Of a stretch of DNA of 64,000 nt, positions 1-7,691 are shown piece after piece. The notes beneath the pieces are model-generated. The model had not been told where the DNA came from and ran no database searches. It worked only from the letters and a program-made list of their open reading frames with translations. Origin of the DNA: Micromonospora pattaloongensis (GTDB lineage: Bacteria > Actinomycetota > Actinomycetes > Mycobacteriales > Micromonosporaceae); the NCBI RefSeq assembly GCF_900107255.1, contig NZ_FNPH01000009.1:62001-126000 (forward strand), read 5' to 3'. Within the stretch, counting starts at the first letter, position 1; every line of letters begins with the position of its first letter. Made by a program: the position numbers and the translations under genes.

Positions 1-37
1 TCGCGCCGGCCACGACCGGGGCCTTTGATCGGAACAT
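1..37 (-). CDS. Start of a divergent gene cut by the window edge (possible secreted or lipoprotein)
   Basis: Only the first 12 codons are inside the window. An ATG at 35-37 on the minus strand is preceded, after a 6-nt gap, by GGGAGG (44-49 on the plus strand as CCTCCC), a strong ribosome binding site. The visible residues are MFRSKAPVVAGA, a basic start followed by small hydrophobic residues, as at the beginning of a signal peptide. Its position divergent from a GH3 glycosidase would suit a sugar-binding lipoprotein of an ABC importer, but that is inference from context only. Confidence 0.45.
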   Translation of the reverse strand, partial: MFRSKAPVVAGA

Positions 38-76
38 CGGCCACCTCCCGCCCGCATCGAACAGAGAGTCGCGATC

Positions 77-92
77 ATCGAATCGCTTCGAT
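77..92. promoter_or_regulatory. Palindrome with central CG, LacI-type operator candidate
   Basis: The 16 bp ATCGAATCGCTTCGAT is a palindrome with perfect 6-bp outer arms (ATCGAA/TTCGAT) and a central CG, the usual layout of a LacI-family operator. It lies between the divergent start at 37 and the GH3 start at 159. AT-rich hexamers just downstream (TATATT at about 93, TATAT at about 108) could be -10 boxes, so a bound repressor would block transcription toward the glycosidase. Sugar-responsive LacI control is an inference; no LacI gene is in the window. Confidence 0.4.
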
Positions 93-158
93 TATATTGG
101 GGACCTTATATATCTAGCTCCACCAATGTCAACGGCGTGAGCGGGAGGTACCCACCCC

Positions 159-3100
159 ATGTCGGCACCGACGTCACCGTCCCTCCTGCCCCGGCACGCC
201 CGGCGACGGCGGGCGCGCCGCGCGCTGCTCGCCACCCTGGTCCTGGTGGCCGGCCTGCTGGTCCCGGCCGGACCCGCGGCCGCCACGGGCGAGCTGCCGT
301 TCCGCGACCCCGACCTGCCGCTGCGCGCCCGGGTCGACGACCTGCTCGGCCGGCTCACCCCCGACGAGAAGATCTCGCTGCTGCACCAGTACCAGCCGGC
401 GATCCCCCGGCTGGGCGTCGCGGCGTTCAAGACCGGGACCGAGGCGCTGCACGGCGTCGCCTGGCTCGGCGAGGCCACCGTCTTCCCCCAGGCCATCGGG
501 CTGGCCACGACGTGGGACCCGGAGCTGATCCGGCAGGTCGGCGACGCCACCGGCCGGGAGGCGCGCGGCTTCCACCGCCGCGACCCCGCCTTCAACGGCC
601 TCAACCTGTGGGCTCCGGTGGTGAACCTGCTCCGCGACCCGCGGTGGGGGCGCAACGAGGAGGGCTACTCCGAGGATCCGTACCTGACCGGCGCCATCTC
701 CACGGCGTACGGACGGGGCCTGCAGGGCAACCACCCGGTCTACCTGCAGACCGCGCCGACCCTGAAGCACTACCTGGCGAACAACAACGAGGTGCGCCGC
801 GACACCACCTCGTCGATGCTGCCGCCCCGGCTGCTGCACGACTACGAGTACCCGGCGTTCCGCACCGCGATCGCGGCGAACGCCGCCACCGGCGTGATGA
901 CCTCGTACAACCTGCTCAACGGCCGGCCCGCCACCGTGGAACCCTCGGTCGACGCGCAGGTGCGACGGTGGACCGAGCGCGACCTGATGGTGGTCAGCGA
1001 CGCGCACGCCCCGGTCAACCTGGTCGAATCGCAGCGCTACTACCCCAGCCAGGCCGAGGCGAACGCCGCCGCGATCAACGCCGGCGTGGACAGCTTCACG
1101 GTCAACGACCGTGACAGCGGGCCGACGATCGCGGCGATCACCGAGGCGCGGCGTCGCGGCCTGCTGGACGTCGCGGCGATCGACGACGCCGTCCGACACA
1201 TCCTGACGATCCGGTTCCGGCTCGGCGAGTTCGATCCGCCGGGCCGCAACCCGTACGCGGCGATCACGCCCGAGGTCATCAACGCCCCGGCGCACCAGCG
1301 GCTCGCCCGGCGCGCCGCCGCCGCGCAGATGGTGCTGCTCAAGAACGCCGGCGGCACGCTGCCGCTGTCACCGCGACGCACCCGCGGCGTCGCCGTGGTC
1401 GGTCCGCTGGCGGACACCGTCTACACCGACTGGTACAGCGGCACCCCGCCGTACCGGGTCACCGCGCGACAGGGCATCGCCGAACGACTGGGCGACGCGG
1501 CGCGGGTGACCGGCGACGAGGCCGCGGACCGGATCGCGCTGCGGGACGCGGCCACGGGCCGCTACGTCGCGGCGACCGGGAGCACCGACAGCGACCCGGT
1601 CCGGGCGACCGGGACCGCGGCCGATCCCGCGGCGCAGTTCGACGTCTTCGACTGGGGACAGGGGATCGTGACGCTGCGCAACGTCGCGAACGGGAAGTAC
1701 CTGGGCTACAACTGGGGGCGGTTCCTCACCCGGGACGCGCAGCCGAACGGCTGGTTCGTGCAGCAGCAGTTCGCGCTGGAGCCACGCGACGACGGCGGCT
1801 ACGCGCTGCGCTACGCCGGGTACGAGACCAAGGAGAGCTGGTTCGGCCCGAACCGCTACGTCACCGTCGACGCCGACGGAGCCCTGACGCTCGGCGCGGC
1901 CACCGCCGCGACCGCGGCGCGGTTCGACCGGGAGACGATCAGCAGCGGGACGGCGAGCGCCGTCGCGGCGGCGCGCGCCGCCGACGTGGCCGTGGTGATG
2001 GTCGGCAGCATGCCGTTCATCAACGGGCGCGAGGCGCACGATCGCACCTCCACCGCGCTGGCCGAGGGGCAGGCCGCGCTCGTCAGGGCCGTCCGCGCCG
2101 CCAACCCGAACACCGTGGTGGTGCTGCAGAACAGCTACCCGACGACGATCAACTGGGAGCAGGAGCACGTCCCGGCGATCCTGTGGACCAGCCACGCCGG
2201 GCAGGAGACCGGCCACGCGCTCGCGGACGTGCTCTTCGGCGACCACAACCCGTCCGGCCGACTCACCCAGACCTGGTACCGCTCGGACACCGGGCTGCCG
2301 AGCATCCTCGACTACGACATCGCCCGCACCGGCATGACGTACCTCTACCACCGGGGCCGGCCGCTCTACCCCTTCGGCCACGGGCTGAGCTACAGCCGGT
2401 TCCGCTACGGCGACGTGCGGCTCGACCGGGCGGCCGTGGACGCGGCCGGGACCGTGACGGTCAGCGTGGACGTGACCAACATCGGCGAGCGCGCCGGCAC
2501 GGAGACGGTCCAGCTCTACACCCACCAGCGCAGCTCGCGGGTGCAGCAGCCGGTCATGCAGCTGCGCGGTTTCGAACGGGTCCGGCTCGCGCCGGGCGGG
2601 ACGCGGACGGTCCGGCTTTCCCTGCGCGCCGCGGACCTGGCGTTCTGGGACGTGACCCGGGAACGCCGTGTGGTCGAGAACGCGTCCCACGACGTGCTGA
2701 TCGGGGCCTCGGCCGCCGACATCCGCGGCCGGGCGTCGCTGCGGGTACGCGGCGAGACCATCCCGCCGCGGGACCTCAGCGCCGCCCCGGTCGCCGCGAT
2801 GAACTTCGACGACTACTCCGGGGTCACGCTGGTCGACACCACCAAGGCCGCCGGCACCGCGGTCGCCGCGACCGCCGCCGGGCAGTGGATCGAATTCGCC
2901 GACGTGGCGTTCCCGCCGGACACCACGGCAATCAGCGCGCGGGTCGCCACGCCGGGCGACAGCCCCGCCCGGATCGAGCTGAGGCTGGGCCACCCCACCC
3001 GCGGACGGTCGATCGGCACCATCGCGGTCCCCGCCACCGGCGACCGCTACGCCTGGACGACGGTCTCCGCCGACCTGCGCCGCGCCGCCGGTCGGCACGA

Positions 3101-3161
3101 CCTGTACCTGGTCTTCACCGGCGCCGCCCGGCTCGACACCGTCCGCCTGACGACCGGCTGA
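159..3161 (+). CDS. Secreted glycoside hydrolase family 3 (beta-glucosidase/beta-xylosidase type) with inserted beta-trefoil-like and C-terminal CBM6-like domains
   Basis: A 1000-residue exported GH3 enzyme. The N-terminus has an Arg-rich stretch, a hydrophobic core and an AAA cleavage region near residue 42. The GH3 barrel follows (DDLLGRLTPDEK; KHYLANNNE near 205), with the likely nucleophile Asp281 in VVSDAHAP. The second GH3 domain is split by about 130 residues (roughly 465-590) rich in LRNVANGKYLG-type motifs, as in fascin/ricin-like beta-trefoils. An Fn3-like domain comes next, and a final ~120 residues resemble CBM6. The ATG at 159 follows GGGAGG at 143-148. The enzyme would release sugars from plant or fungal oligosaccharides outside the cell; the exact substrate cannot be told. 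Confidence 0.9.
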   Translation: MSAPTSPSLLPRHARRRRARRALLATLVLVAGLLVPAGPAAATGELPFRDPDLPLRARVDDLLGRLTPDEKISLLHQYQPAIPRLGVAAFKTGTEALHGVAWLGEATVFPQAIGLATTWDPELIRQVGDATGREARGFHRRDPAFNGLNLWAPVVNLLRDPRWGRNEEGYSEDPYLTGAISTAYGRGLQGNHPVYLQTAPTLKHYLANNNEVRRDTTSSMLPPRLLHDYEYPAFRTAIAANAATGVMTSYNLLNGRPATVEPSVDAQVRRWTERDLMVVSDAHAPVNLVESQRYYPSQAEANAAAINAGVDSFTVNDRDSGPTIAAITEARRRGLLDVAAIDDAVRHILTIRFRLGEFDPPGRNPYAAITPEVINAPAHQRLARRAAAAQMVLLKNAGGTLPLSPRRTRGVAVVGPLADTVYTDWYSGTPPYRVTARQGIAERLGDAARVTGDEAADRIALRDAATGRYVAATGSTDSDPVRATGTAADPAAQFDVFDWGQGIVTLRNVANGKYLGYNWGRFLTRDAQPNGWFVQQQFALEPRDDGGYALRYAGYETKESWFGPNRYVTVDADGALTLGAATAATAARFDRETISSGTASAVAAARAADVAVVMVGSMPFINGREAHDRTSTALAEGQAALVRAVRAANPNTVVVLQNSYPTTINWEQEHVPAILWTSHAGQETGHALADVLFGDHNPSGRLTQTWYRSDTGLPSILDYDIARTGMTYLYHRGRPLYPFGHGLSYSRFRYGDVRLDRAAVDAAGTVTVSVDVTNIGERAGTETVQLYTHQRSSRVQQPVMQLRGFERVRLAPGGTRTVRLSLRAADLAFWDVTRERRVVENASHDVLIGASAADIRGRASLRVRGETIPPRDLSAAPVAAMNFDDYSGVTLVDTTKAAGTAVAATAAGQWIEFADVAFPPDTTAISARVATPGDSPARIELRLGHPTRGRSIGTIAVPATGDRYAWTTVSADLRRAAGRHDLYLVFTGAARLDTVRLTTG

Positions 3162-3179
3162 TCGGGCCGGGCGCGCGCG

Positions 3180-3377
3180 TCACCGGCCGCGCCACGGTCC
3201 CTTTCGCGATCGCCGGGCCCGTCCCTGCATCGCATCCGCGCCCCAGCGCAGGAGATTGGTGGCCCGGGAGGGGCCCCGGCGTCGTTCGATCGCCCGGCTC
3301 AACCGCCGGGCGCCGGCCGCCGCCACCGGGACCGCGACCGCCGCCACGGCCCATCGCTTCAGAAGTGTGCCGAACAT
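3180..3377 (-). CDS. Small basic protein with one hydrophobic segment, hypothetical
   Basis: 65 residues starting MFGTLLKRWAVAAVAVP: one short hydrophobic helix (about 8-22) followed by a strongly basic, Arg-rich tail. Similar short proteins occur in Micromonosporaceae as far as I recall, but no function is known. An in-frame extension to 3599 is possible, yet its added residues cross a hairpin and a promoter-like region, so the ATG at 3377 (weak AAAGGG upstream) is preferred. It ends 18 bp from the convergent GH3 stop. Confidence 0.5.
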   Translation of the reverse strand: MFGTLLKRWAVAAVAVPVAAAGARRLSRAIERRRGPSRATNLLRWGADAMQGRARRSRKGPWRGR

Positions 3378-3454
3378 GTGCTGCCGCCCTTTCGTCGCGT
3401 ACCGGTGGTTCCCATACCCGGTCCGGGGCCGAGATATGCGGGCGGCGGACACAT

Positions 3455-3490
3455 CAAGCGCCGGTGCGGCCTGGGCCGCACCGGCGCTTG
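3455..3490. other. Perfect 16-bp hairpin in an intergenic gap
   Basis: Arms 3455-3470 and 3475-3490 are perfect reverse complements (core GCGCCGGTGCGGC) around a CTGG loop. There is no T-run on either side. It sits between the start of the small minus-strand gene (3377) and the DUF1990 gene (3688), so it does not follow any annotated stop codon at close range. It could be a terminator-like structure, a leader structure or an extragenic palindrome. The 310-bp gap 3378-3687 otherwise holds only the promoter described next. Confidence 0.55.
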
Positions 3491-3550
3491 CGGTGCAGTG
3501 GAACGCAGCGAAACTGTGTCCGAACCGGACTACGTCCGCCAAATGCGGAT

Positions 3551-3589
3551 CCATCTGAACCAGATGGTCGATCGCTGCGTCTCTATGAT
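3551..3589 (+). promoter_or_regulatory. Putative promoter with 7-bp palindromic operator, upstream of DUF1990 gene
   Basis: CCATCTG-AAC-CAGATGG (3551-3567) is a perfect 7-bp inverted repeat. Seventeen bases after the -35 position within it (3561-3566) lies TATGAT (3584-3589), a good -10 hexamer. No strong TTGACA is present, so the palindrome may position an activator or a repressor. The downstream gene starts at 3688, giving a leader of about 90 nt. Confidence 0.4.
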
Positions 3590-3687
3590 AGGTCGTCACC
3601 GCTCAGGCGGTAACCGACTGTGGTCGAAACCACGGTCCGACCTGAGCACCGGCCGGACGGCGCGGCGAACCGAAAGGCCTGTGAGAC

Positions 3688-4239
3688 ATGGAAATTCCAC
3701 GCGGGGCGACGGACTGGGCGGCGTTGGCGGACGCCCCGCTGACCTATTCGGAGCGTGGCGCCACCCGCGGACCCCTGCCCGCGGGTTACGCGCACGTCCA
3801 CCGCGAGGAGCCGATCGGGTGGGGCCGGCGCGCGTTCGACGCGGCGACCTCCGGGCTGGCCGGATGGGCGATGCACCGCGGTGCCGGGCTGGGGGTGGCG
3901 GCGTCCGCGCCGACGGCGGAGGCGGGATCCGTCGCGCTGCTGACCGTGGGCTGGCGTCGGCTCGGGCTCGTGGCGCCCTGTCGCGTGGTGTACACCCTGG
4001 ACGATTCGGAGCGGCGCGGCTTCGCGTACGGAACGCTGCCCGGGCACCCCGAGTGCGGCGAGGAGGCGTTCGAGGTGGCGCTGACCGCGGCCGGGGAGGT
4101 GCGCTTCACGGTACGGGCCTTCTCCCGGCACGCTTCGGCGCTGGCCCGCGCGGGCGGCCCGGTGACCACGGCCGTGCAACGCCTCGTCACCGACCGGTAC
4201 GTCCGGGCGATGCGCCGCCTCGCCGCTGATCCCAGGTAA
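3688..4239 (+). CDS. DUF1990 family protein
   Basis: 183 residues matching the pattern of DUF1990: LTYSERGAT near the N-terminus, HREEPIGWG at about 33, then the central VVYTLDDSERRGFAYGTLPG and GEEAFEV motifs and a C-terminal RYVRAMRRL helix. The family is widespread in actinobacteria and has no established reaction. The ATG follows GAAAGG at a usual distance. It is convergent with the response regulator gene, with 44 bp between the stops. The family call is from remembered motif order, not from a search. Confidence 0.75.
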   Translation: MEIPRGATDWAALADAPLTYSERGATRGPLPAGYAHVHREEPIGWGRRAFDAATSGLAGWAMHRGAGLGVAASAPTAEAGSVALLTVGWRRLGLVAPCRVVYTLDDSERRGFAYGTLPGHPECGEEAFEVALTAAGEVRFTVRAFSRHASALARAGGPVTTAVQRLVTDRYVRAMRRLAADPR

Positions 4240-4283
4240 CACGACGGCCTCCGGCCGATCCCCTACGCCTCACGTCGTACGCG

Positions 4284-4949
4284 TCAGCTCCCCGGCCGGA
4301 CCAGTCCCGTCTCGTACGCCAGCACCACCGCCTGCACCCGGTCGCGCAGGCCCAGCTTCGTCAGCACCTTGCCGACGTGTGTCTTCACCGTCGCCTCCGC
4401 CACGTGGAGCGCGCCGGCGATCTCGGCGTTCGACAGGCCCTGCGCGACCAGCAGCAGCACCTCCCGCTCGCGCTCGGTCAGCGCCGCGAGCCGGGGGTCG
4501 GCGGCGGGGGCCGGGCCGAGCTGGTCGGCGAAGCGGTCGAGCAGCCGGCGGGTGATCCGCGGCGCGACGACCGACTCTCCGCTGGCGACGACCCGGATCG
4601 CGGCCAGCAGCTCCTCGGGCGGGACGTTCTTGAGCAGGAATCCGCTGGCCCCGGCGCGCAGCGCCGCGAACGCGTCGGACTCGGTGTCGAAGGTGGTCAG
4701 GACCAGCACGCGCGGCCGCTGTTCCGCCGGCGCCCGGCAGATCCGCCGCGTCGCCTCCACGCCGTCCATGGTGGGCATCCGGATGTCCATCACCACCACG
4801 TCGGCCGGGGTCCCGGCGAGGACCCGCAGCGCGTCCGCGCCGTCGATCGCCTCGCCGACGACCGTCATGTCCGACTGCGAGTCGAGCACCATTCGGAAAC
4901 CGGCGCGCACCAGCGCCTGATCGTCGACGATGACCACGCGGATCGTCAT
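4284..4949 (-). CDS. NarL/FixJ-type response regulator
   Basis: 221 residues. An N-terminal receiver domain carries the acidic pair (VDDQ, 9-10), the phospho-acceptor Asp55 in VVVMDIRMP and the Lys of FLLKN. A C-terminal LuxR-type helix-turn-helix follows (LTEREREVLLLVAQGLSNAEI, then ATVKTHVGKVLTKLGLRDR). The ATG at 4949 overlaps the stop of the upstream kinase gene in an ATGA arrangement, so the two are translationally coupled and form a two-component system. Its targets cannot be seen here. Longer in-frame readings through the kinase region are not coding. Confidence 0.92.
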   Translation of the reverse strand: MTIRVVIVDDQALVRAGFRMVLDSQSDMTVVGEAIDGADALRVLAGTPADVVVMDIRMPTMDGVEATRRICRAPAEQRPRVLVLTTFDTESDAFAALRAGASGFLLKNVPPEELLAAIRVVASGESVVAPRITRRLLDRFADQLGPAPAADPRLAALTEREREVLLLVAQGLSNAEIAGALHVAEATVKTHVGKVLTKLGLRDRVQAVVLAYETGLVRPGS

Positions 4950-6187
4950 GCCACTCCCTCGGTCTGCGGTGCCGTCGACGGTAGTGGCAGCCGGAGATCG
5001 ATTTCCCACCCCCCGTCCAGCCGGGGCCCGGCGTGGAATTCGCCGCCGTAGACGGCGACCCGCTCGCGCATCCCGACCAGGCCGTGTCCGCCCGACGGGG
5101 GGGCGCCGACGCCGCGCCCGCGGCCATCGTCGGTCACCCGCAGCCGCAGGAATCCGGGGTCGGTGTAGTCGAGCACGAGGTCGACGTGCGCGCCCGTGCC
5201 GGCGTGCTTGAGCGCGTTGGTCAGCGACTCCTGCACCAGGCGGTAGACGCTGAGCTCCATCCCCGGCGGCAGCGACACGGGTTCGCCGCGCACCGTGTGC
5301 CGGACCGTCAACCCCGCCGCCCGGCTGCGCGCCAACAGGCCGTCCAGCTCGCCCAGCGCCAGTCGACGGCGCTGCGCTCCGCCGGACAGCGCCGCGCCGG
5401 ACTCGTCCGCCGCGCCCGCGGCGTCCCCGGCCGCCGAGTCGAGCGGCCCCGCCGGCGTGGGGTCGCGCAACACCCCCACCAGCCGGCGCATCTCCTCCAA
5501 CGCCTGCCGCCCGGTCTCCGCTACGGTCTTCACCGCCGCCCGGGCGGTGTCCGGGTCCCGGTCGAACATGTACGTCGCCCCGTCGGCCTGCACGATCATC
5601 ACCGCCATGCTGTGCGCGACGACGTCGTGCAACTCCCGCGCGATCCGGGTGCGTTCCTCGGCCACCGCCGCCCGCGCCTGCGCGTCGCGCTCCCGTTCCA
5701 GCGTGCCGGCCCGCTCCTCCAGGCTGAGCACGTAGAGCCGGCGGGTCCGGACGTTGAGCGCGGCCAGCCACACCGCCCCGCAGACCACACCGAGGAAGAT
5801 GGCGCCCGCCCACCACTCCCCCTGCAGGCCGCGGGCGGCGATCGCCACCCCGATGAGTCCGACGACCCCGGCGATGAGACCGTCACGCAGCCGGTCGGCG
5901 TACTTGACCACGCTGTACATGGCGACGAGCACGGCGACGTCGAACGCCAGCGGCTCCCAATCGAGGATCACCTGCACCAGGGCGAGCGCGGCGACCACCG
6001 CGCCGACGGCCGACGGGTGCGCGCGCCGGAACAACAGCGCGACCGCCATCGCCACGCCGATCAGCGTGCTCTTCCAACCGCCCGGCGCCGAGATCACCCC
6101 GGCGACCGCGAACAGGACCACCCAGGCGGATACGGCGACGTCAAAGAGAACGCTGCGCAGCGGGCGACCGAAAACGGTACGTGACAT
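4946..6187 (-). CDS. NarL-family sensor histidine kinase (HisKA_3)
   Basis: 413 residues. The first ~145 hold four to five hydrophobic helices with little outside loop, so the sensed signal is probably at the membrane. The phospho-acceptor His187 sits in RIARELHDVVAHSM, the HisKA_3 signature. The ATPase domain has an N-box (LTNALKHAG) and a G-box (DDGRGRGVG, then GLVGMRERV). It phosphorylates the coupled regulator encoded directly downstream. The same layout as DesK-like kinases is common in actinomycetes; the stimulus is unknown. Confidence 0.9.
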   Translation of the reverse strand: MSRTVFGRPLRSVLFDVAVSAWVVLFAVAGVISAPGGWKSTLIGVAMAVALLFRRAHPSAVGAVVAALALVQVILDWEPLAFDVAVLVAMYSVVKYADRLRDGLIAGVVGLIGVAIAARGLQGEWWAGAIFLGVVCGAVWLAALNVRTRRLYVLSLEERAGTLERERDAQARAAVAEERTRIARELHDVVAHSMAVMIVQADGATYMFDRDPDTARAAVKTVAETGRQALEEMRRLVGVLRDPTPAGPLDSAAGDAAGAADESGAALSGGAQRRRLALGELDGLLARSRAAGLTVRHTVRGEPVSLPPGMELSVYRLVQESLTNALKHAGTGAHVDLVLDYTDPGFLRLRVTDDGRGRGVGAPPSGGHGLVGMRERVAVYGGEFHAGPRLDGGWEIDLRLPLPSTAPQTEGVA

Positions 6188-6294
6188 GGCTGTGCAGCCT
6201 ACGAGGTGCGGTCACGCCTCCCGCGCTATCGCTGCGGGTGTCGGCATGTGGCGACGGTTTCGCAGACGGCCCGCCGGCGACGGGGGCGGTATCG

Positions 6295-6639
6295 TCAGCG
6301 GTTGTTGTACGCCGCCACGACCGAGGCCGGAATGCGCCCCCGTTCCGAGACGTCGTAGCCCTGCTTGACCGCCCACTCACGGATCGCCCTGTTCTGGTCG
6401 CGCTCCGACCGCGTCGGGGCCCCACCGCCCCGCTGGGGCTCCCGCCGCGCCTCGCCCCCGCCACGCCCGATCCGCGTTCCGGCGCTGATGAACGGGTCCA
6501 GCGCCCTGCGCAGCTCACCCGCGTGCTTCTCGGAAAGGTCGATCGTGTAGCTGACGCCGTCGAGGTCGAACTCCACGGTCCGGTCGGCCTCGCTGCCGTC
6601 GAGGTCGTCCGTCAGAACAACAATCACTTGCCTGGCCAC
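6295..6639 (-). CDS. lsr2: Lsr2 nucleoid-associated silencer
   Basis: 114 residues with the classical two-part Lsr2 layout. The N-terminal dimerisation domain opens MARQVIVVLTDDLDG and contains VEFDLDGVSYTIDL. A Gly/Arg linker (59-78) leads to the C-terminal AT-DNA-binding domain with REWAVKQGY and the hook residues Arg100-Gly101-Arg102. Lsr2 binds the minor groove of AT-rich, often horizontally acquired, DNA and silences it. The GTG at 6639 follows GAGGAG with a 9-nt gap. The AT-rich DNA just upstream (6660-6790) may bind its own product. Confidence 0.95.
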   Translation of the reverse strand: MARQVIVVLTDDLDGSEADRTVEFDLDGVSYTIDLSEKHAGELRRALDPFISAGTRIGRGGGEARREPQRGGGAPTRSERDQNRAIREWAVKQGYDVSERGRIPASVVAAYNNR

Positions 6640-6970
6640 CGGGGGTCACTCCTCATAGTGCGGCGATTTGAGGGATTAAGTCTGACCCATAGGCACACAA
6701 TTTAGCAAGGAATTCGGCAATTACCGCGCGCCGATTTTTCGATCAACGGCCCGGACGGAAATAGCTGTCACGTATGTAATAGCGCGACCACCGCGCGTCA
6801 ATCGGATCGCGTCGCGATCGCCGGCGTGACCGCGCGCCGCCGAATAACCGCGATCGTAATGGGATGGGACGGGCGTCCACGCCAATTGCCGCGCCCGTGC
6901 GGCGCACCCGAGCCCGCTCGGCGCCGCCGGCACGACCGCGCCGACGGCGCCGGATCGTCGGCAACCGCGC
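6640..6970 (-). promoter_or_regulatory. AT-rich intergenic gap with putative lsr2 promoter
   Basis: A 331-bp gap between lsr2 and the S4 gene. The part next to lsr2 (about 6655-6790) is markedly AT-rich for this genome. On the minus strand TTGTGT (6695-6700) and TAATCC (6673-6678) are 16 bp apart and could be -35/-10 boxes for lsr2. The remaining part (6800-6970) is GC-rich. It contains only Arg-rich reading frames without a ribosome binding site, so I see no gene there. Confidence 0.35.
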
Positions 6971-7576
6971 TCAGCGGCGGGCGGCGGTGGGGGTCAGCCG
7001 CAGATCCCGCAGCGCCGGCACCTCGTCGTGCCGCGGCGCGCGCGTCAGCATGGCGCGCAATTCGGCCGGATGAACCTCGAGGTACGGCGGCGGCACGGTC
7101 CGGCCGGAAAGCAGCCGCAGGGCCAGCGTGAACGGCCGCTTGTGCCGGCGGGCCCGCCGCACCGCCACGATCTGGCCGGGCCGGACCAGGAACGAGGGGC
7201 GAGCGATCTTCGTACCGTCGACGGTGAACGAGTTGTGGCTGATCAGTTGGCGCGCCACCCGCACGGTCGGCGCCAGCCCGGCCCGCCACACCAGCGCGTC
7301 CAGCCGCTGTTCGAGCTGATCGGCCACCCGGTCGGCCAGCTGGCCGCCGCGCTGCGCGGCGTCGGCCAGCACCCGGCCCAGCTGCCGGCCCCGGACGTCG
7401 TACTGGTCACGCAGCAGCCGGTGATCCCGCAGCCGCAGCCGCGGCGCCGGCGGATTGCGCCGTAACCGGCGGCGCACCCCGGGCGGGCCCTGCCGCCGGT
7501 GGAGATACCACGTGCACTTGCGCCGCAGCTGAACGCCGAGCAGGCGCGACAACCGCAACCTGGAATGCGATGCCAT
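6971..7576 (-). CDS. Ribosomal protein S4 family protein (RpsD paralogue)
   Basis: 201 residues with the S4 architecture: an Arg-rich N-terminal domain, an RDQYDVRGRQLGRVLADA-like stretch corresponding to S4 helices, the S4 RNA-binding domain (LEQRLDALVWRAGLAPT, then ARQLISHNSFTVDGTKI and PSFLVRPGQIV), and the S4 C-terminus (TVPPPYLEVHPAEL). S4 nucleates 30S assembly. The N-terminus has one Cys only, so the four-Cys zinc site of many S4 proteins is absent. The gene stands alone, away from the usual rpsM-rpsK-rpsD-rpoA cluster, which marks it as a probable second copy. The ATG at 7576 is fixed by AAGGAGG 5-6 nt upstream. Confidence 0.85.
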   Translation of the reverse strand: MASHSRLRLSRLLGVQLRRKCTWYLHRRQGPPGVRRRLRRNPPAPRLRLRDHRLLRDQYDVRGRQLGRVLADAAQRGGQLADRVADQLEQRLDALVWRAGLAPTVRVARQLISHNSFTVDGTKIARPSFLVRPGQIVAVRRARRHKRPFTLALRLLSGRTVPPPYLEVHPAELRAMLTRAPRHDEVPALRDLRLTPTAARR

Positions 7577-7691
7577 ACCACCCTCCTTCCGCGCGTGTGC
7601 CGGCCGCATTCCCCGCCCGGCCGGCCGCTAACGACCGCGCCGCGCCTCGGCGCCAGGCGTGGGTGGCGGATCGTCGGGGTAGAGCGTGGGG

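Noticed and set aside
6743-6964. 73-residue minus-strand reading frame between lsr2 and the S4 gene
   Set aside because: Almost entirely Arg/Ala/Gly, no ribosome binding site and no recognisable motif; typical of chance frames in GC-rich DNA.
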